From contig OZ241334.1 in the NCBI GenBank assembly GCA_965200035.1, positions 434,001-498,000 of the forward strand: a stretch of 64,000 nucleotides of DNA, read 5' to 3'. Position numbers and translations under genes: made by a program. The notes beneath the pieces were generated by a model. The model did not search any database and had not been told where the DNA came from. It was given only the letters and a program-made list of their open reading frames with translations. This DNA comes from UBA1952 sp965200035. GTDB lineage: Bacteria > Bacteroidota > Bacteroidia > Chitinophagales > Chitinophagaceae. Below are positions 61,281 to 64,000 of this stretch, piece after piece. The first letter of the stretch is position 1. The number at the start of each line of letters is the position of its first letter.

Positions 61281-61988
61281 ATGGCTAAAAACATTTTGAT
61301 ATTAAGAGCTAGTGAAGATATTCCAGATCAAGAAATAGATAATGTTAAAGCACAAGTAGAGCTATATGCAATGGAAGTTACGATTTCCTCTACTCTTACT
61401 GTCGAGCAAGTTAAGGCGGCACTTTATGCAGGAGTTGCCTATGACTATATCTACCTTGCGACTCATGGATGTGAGGCGAACTGGGGAAGCGTCTCTGGCG
61501 CGCTTGAAATGACTTGGATACAGTTTGCAGCTGAGGTGTGCAAAAGTGGCGTGTCAAAACCAGGCGCTGTTTTTTTGCATTCTTGTTGCAGAGGAGGACT
61601 CGATTCCGTTGCTTATGATATGTTCGCCTGTTGTGAGAAGATTGAACTGGTTTGTGGACCAAGATTTAATGTCAGGCCGGCAGATCTAGTGATGGCATTT
61701 AACCTATTTCTATATAACATTGAAGTTAGAGGCACTGATCCGATTGTATCAGCGCAAAAAGTTTTAGCTGCAATTGACTTACGGTTGCATTGCATGGATA
61801 GAATTGAGTGCTTAAATTCTATAAATTATCAGCATCATTGTGAACTTCGGCAAGATCAAATTGAAGATGCTTTTCGCACCGATTTTGAGCTTCTTGATAG
61901 AGAAAGAGATAGAGGCAGGCGTCCACCAGAGATTTTGCCGGAAGTTGAAGAGCTCTTTACAAAATTGGAAAGCATGAAAAAATCTTAA
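61281..61988 (+). CDS. Caspase/CHAT-like cysteine protease
   Basis: This 235-residue protein looks like a minimal caspase-fold peptidase. YDYIYLATHGCEANWGS places the catalytic His at 62 (strand-then-His-Gly), and PGAVFLHSCCRGGLDS places the Cys at 102 or 103 (cf. LSACETG of CHAT proteases and QACRG of caspases). The strand before each motif and the helix after it fit the fold. There is no fused sensor domain; a charged C-terminus (DRERDRGRRPPEILPEVEELF) follows. It is 50 bp behind the helical gene and is probably the effector. Confidence 0.75.
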   Translation: MAKNILILRASEDIPDQEIDNVKAQVELYAMEVTISSTLTVEQVKAALYAGVAYDYIYLATHGCEANWGSVSGALEMTWIQFAAEVCKSGVSKPGAVFLHSCCRGGLDSVAYDMFACCEKIELVCGPRFNVRPADLVMAFNLFLYNIEVRGTDPIVSAQKVLAAIDLRLHCMDRIECLNSINYQHHCELRQDQIEDAFRTDFELLDRERDRGRRPPEILPEVEELFTKLESMKKS

Positions 61989-62517
61989 CTCTAAAATAAG
62001 AGGCAATTCCAATTGGCAACGTAAGTAAATTATGACTTTAATTATAACCTAATTCCTAGCTTATCTGCAAAACTTTTATTGCGGATGGAGGCTCGTTTAT
62101 GAATAGCCGATAATTGAATGATCTCTTGATACAAGTTTGCAATCACATTTTCCTCTTTTCCGCTTTCCACAGATCGTTAGCAAGCGGATTATCCGCGACA
62201 AGTTCGGCGACATCATCATTACTGATGGCGGGCGGGAAGCTGCCCTTTATGAAAGGGCCCGATCGGCCGGTGTTGACCAGAGTATCGCCAATGTACTGGG
62301 CAATATATGCAGATGAAATACGTGCCTCGTGAGCCAACGGGAACCCTGAATTACAGGAAAAGCTGGACAATTTGCACAATGCCCGCGCAGAAAGTATTTT
62401 AAAACATCTTTCAAAAAACATTCGTCAGTTTCGTTGTATTATTCTACCCGAGGACCTTTTATGATTTTCAGGGCTGAGAAAAAGAACTAATATTATAATA
62501 CCCACGTTATATAAAGT
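61989..62517. other. Gap of 529 bp with a G+C-richer patch
   Basis: From about 62,150 to 62,420 the DNA is clearly less A+T-rich than its surroundings. Both strands carry open stretches without start signals (plus: DIIITDGGREAALYERARS and LDNLHNARAESILKHLSKN in different frames; minus: a 92-codon frame at 62143-62421). Frames change inside it. It looks like the remnant of a gene from another source. I cannot name it. Confidence 0.5.
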
Positions 62518-63798
62518 TTATGTGGCTATAATATGTGCTATAAAGCCTAGGCAAATGATACCAACAACATACTGTACTAAGGTCAATACGGCCAGTTCAA
62601 TTTTACGAAGTTTAATTTTGTCAAAATCTAATTTAAATCCCCAAAAAATAAGAGATGTATATATAGCGCAATAATATATTTTAATTATATGATAAATAAA
62701 ATTTCTTCCATACTTTCTTTTTAATTTGTAATCAACAATAGTAAGTTCTCTGGAAACAAAACCATTGCGAATTAGTCGGGAATAACACATATAATTCAAG
62801 AAAACAGCTAAAGCTAGTAGGAAAAATGAATTCCGAAAAATAAGCCATCTACTATACCCATAATTATTCCAGTTTTTTAATACAAAATCTTCAATCCACG
62901 ATCCTTCATGTTGATTAATAAGGTGTCGCTTAGCAATATCGTAACGTTCATAACTTTCAGGCACATCTTTATATAATTCCATCAACTGGCTATAAATCTT
63001 CAATTTCGCGGAATAAGGCTGTGCAGTGTCAACGAAAACATTCACTCCTGAAAGCGGAAATTTAAATTGGCTGACATCAATGTCATTTAAAAAAACAGCA
63101 ATTGAGGTATTATTGTTAGGAACAGATATTCCCCTCAAAACGACAGAACCAATTCCACCTATCGATTTAAGTATACATGTATCTCTGATGTATAAGATGG
63201 AAGTTGAATCAAATGTTACATCTTGGAACAGAAGTATACCAGACTTGCTTTTTAAATCTAAACTCTGGAAACCGCAGTGCTTAAATTCAACGAACGGTTT
63301 AGGCCGACTTATATCTCTGACAGCTTCAAAATTTGTATGACATGGGAACTGCAAATTTCTTATTGACGTACTATCTACAGCTAAGTTGAAATCACGTACC
63401 GATAAGTTTATTTTACGTTGTTTGTCCGAGGAGTCCATTAAGATCAACCGATGGCAGGAGACTATAAGATTATCAATATTTTGGGGCGTGATCAATTCTA
63501 TATTTTCTGTGCTTCTTAGGTTTAAAAATTTCACAGAATCCCATCGTCCTACGTTAGTGTAAAAATTTATACTCTCACCATGTTCTGGTTTATTATATAG
63601 TGATAGATTTTCTGCTTGAATTTTTGAAGCTCCGTAAAACAATTTGAAACTATATTGGGCCTTTAGTACATATAAAAGACTTGAGTTTACTACAAAATCA
63701 TTTTTCCACGCATTCAATGAATCATTCACGTCAAATGAGCACAATATTAGAATTAAAACTGTTCCTAAAAAAAGCTTAACTGCCTTGTCCAATATCAT
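62518..63798 (-). CDS. Membrane protein with beta-rich N-terminal domain and C-terminal helices
   Basis: This 426-residue protein has an N-terminal membrane segment (LFLGTVLILILCSF). Residues 30-270 are a beta-rich extracytoplasmic domain with short repeating strands (KFLNLRSTENIELI, LLFQDVTFDSTSILYI), like a solenoid. A helical linker follows (KIYSQLMELYKDVPESYERYDIAKRHLI). At least three membrane helices end the protein (WLIFRNSFFLLALAVFLNYM, YCAIYTSLIFWGF, LTLVQYVVGIICLGFIAHII). Membrane proteins with similar linker and helices are frequent in Bacteroidota accessory regions; I know no function. Orientation is opposite to the DAC operon. Confidence 0.7.
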   Translation of the reverse strand: MILDKAVKLFLGTVLILILCSFDVNDSLNAWKNDFVVNSSLLYVLKAQYSFKLFYGASKIQAENLSLYNKPEHGESINFYTNVGRWDSVKFLNLRSTENIELITPQNIDNLIVSCHRLILMDSSDKQRKINLSVRDFNLAVDSTSIRNLQFPCHTNFEAVRDISRPKPFVEFKHCGFQSLDLKSKSGILLFQDVTFDSTSILYIRDTCILKSIGGIGSVVLRGISVPNNNTSIAVFLNDIDVSQFKFPLSGVNVFVDTAQPYSAKLKIYSQLMELYKDVPESYERYDIAKRHLINQHEGSWIEDFVLKNWNNYGYSRWLIFRNSFFLLALAVFLNYMCYSRLIRNGFVSRELTIVDYKLKRKYGRNFIYHIIKIYYCAIYTSLIFWGFKLDFDKIKLRKIELAVLTLVQYVVGIICLGFIAHIIAT

Positions 63799-64000
63799 TA
63801 TACTTTTCTTTAAAACTACTTGTCAAAGTTCGCTAGCTCCTGCAGATGCCAAAAGAATAAAAAACAAAGAATATTATAAAAGTCAGCCAGTCAGTTCAGG
63901 AAAAATTATTACTATTTAATCTAATTATCGATCTTACAGAACATAACGGCAAGAATTTGAATTAAGTGCAGCTCACATGGAACACACTAATTTTCTGTCG
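63799..64000. other. Right edge, no gene seen
   Basis: The last 202 bp are A+T-rich. I see no gene with start and stop in them. Confidence 0.5.

Noticed and set aside
1..64000. CRISPR array or cas genes
   Set aside because: I see no regularly spaced repeats with unique spacers and no cas-like protein in the window.

Overview
The window looks like chromosomal DNA of a Bacteroidota bacterium, most likely a member of the Chitinophagales. The signs are a type IX secretion tail on a secreted protein, a TonB-dependent receptor with a carboxypeptidase-like regulatory domain, a three-subunit (b558-type) succinate dehydrogenase, an Lnb/DUF4105 protein, leucine dehydrogenase, and several -7 boxes of the form TAnnTTTG ahead of genes. 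Most of the window (1 to about 58,270) has the same moderate base composition and holds ordinary core genes. The last 5.5 kb is visibly richer in A+T and is accessory DNA.

Layout. 1-6500: a partial Lnb/DUF4105 gene, then a leftward succinate dehydrogenase cluster (sdhC, a DinB-like DUF1569 gene, sdhA, a decayed GxxExxY gene, sdhB). 6.5-18 kb: a BaiN-like flavoprotein, a T9SS cargo protein, NADP-malic enzyme, leucine dehydrogenase, purC, a secreted HExxH protein and urocanate hydratase. 18-32 kb: an FAD monooxygenase, a PAS histidine kinase, a PhyH-type dioxygenase, aroA-aroC-MBL hydrolase, a TonB-dependent receptor, a DEAD-box helicase and several small secreted proteins. 32-42.3 kb: a leftward surface-sugar cluster with an RfbH-type C3-dehydratase, two paralogous membrane glycosyltransferases with TPR tails, a methyltransferase, an epimerase-GT2 fusion and a split transketolase. 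It suggests a 3,6-dideoxy or branched sugar on a surface glycan. 42.3-56 kb: rpsP, an EamA-GNAT-DinB-SGNH run, an RmlD-like reductase, a UGM-like flavoprotein, the RNase P RNA, ogt, yceD-rpmF-plsX, DUF58, an ABC ATPase, an RlmK-like methyltransferase and an IscA-type protein. 56.2-58.1 kb: a GT2 glycosyltransferase fused to a degenerate sugar-phosphotransferase-like module.

At 58.2 kb comes tRNA-Asn, then a compact double attachment-site scar: hairpin, tandem 11-bp repeat, an integrase-like N-terminal stub, the 3' half of a tRNA-Phe, a second hairpin and a second tandem 11-bp repeat. Beyond it lies an A+T-rich cargo region. Its centrepiece is a three-gene operon (58,889-61,988). Gene 1 encodes a protein that I read as a DACNV-type sensor joined to a DisA-like diadenylate cyclase (DAC) domain with an altered active site. 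Gene 2 is a helical protein of unknown family that overlaps gene 1 by ATGA. Gene 3 is a caspase/CHAT-like cysteine protease (ATHG and HSCCRGG motifs). A nucleotide-signal synthase beside a caspase-like effector, next to an integration site, is the layout expected of a CBASS-like antiviral or programmed-death system, but built on a DAC enzyme instead of a CD-NTase. This is the strongest candidate for an undescribed system here. A leftward gene for a membrane protein (62,518-63,798) may be a separate cargo gene.
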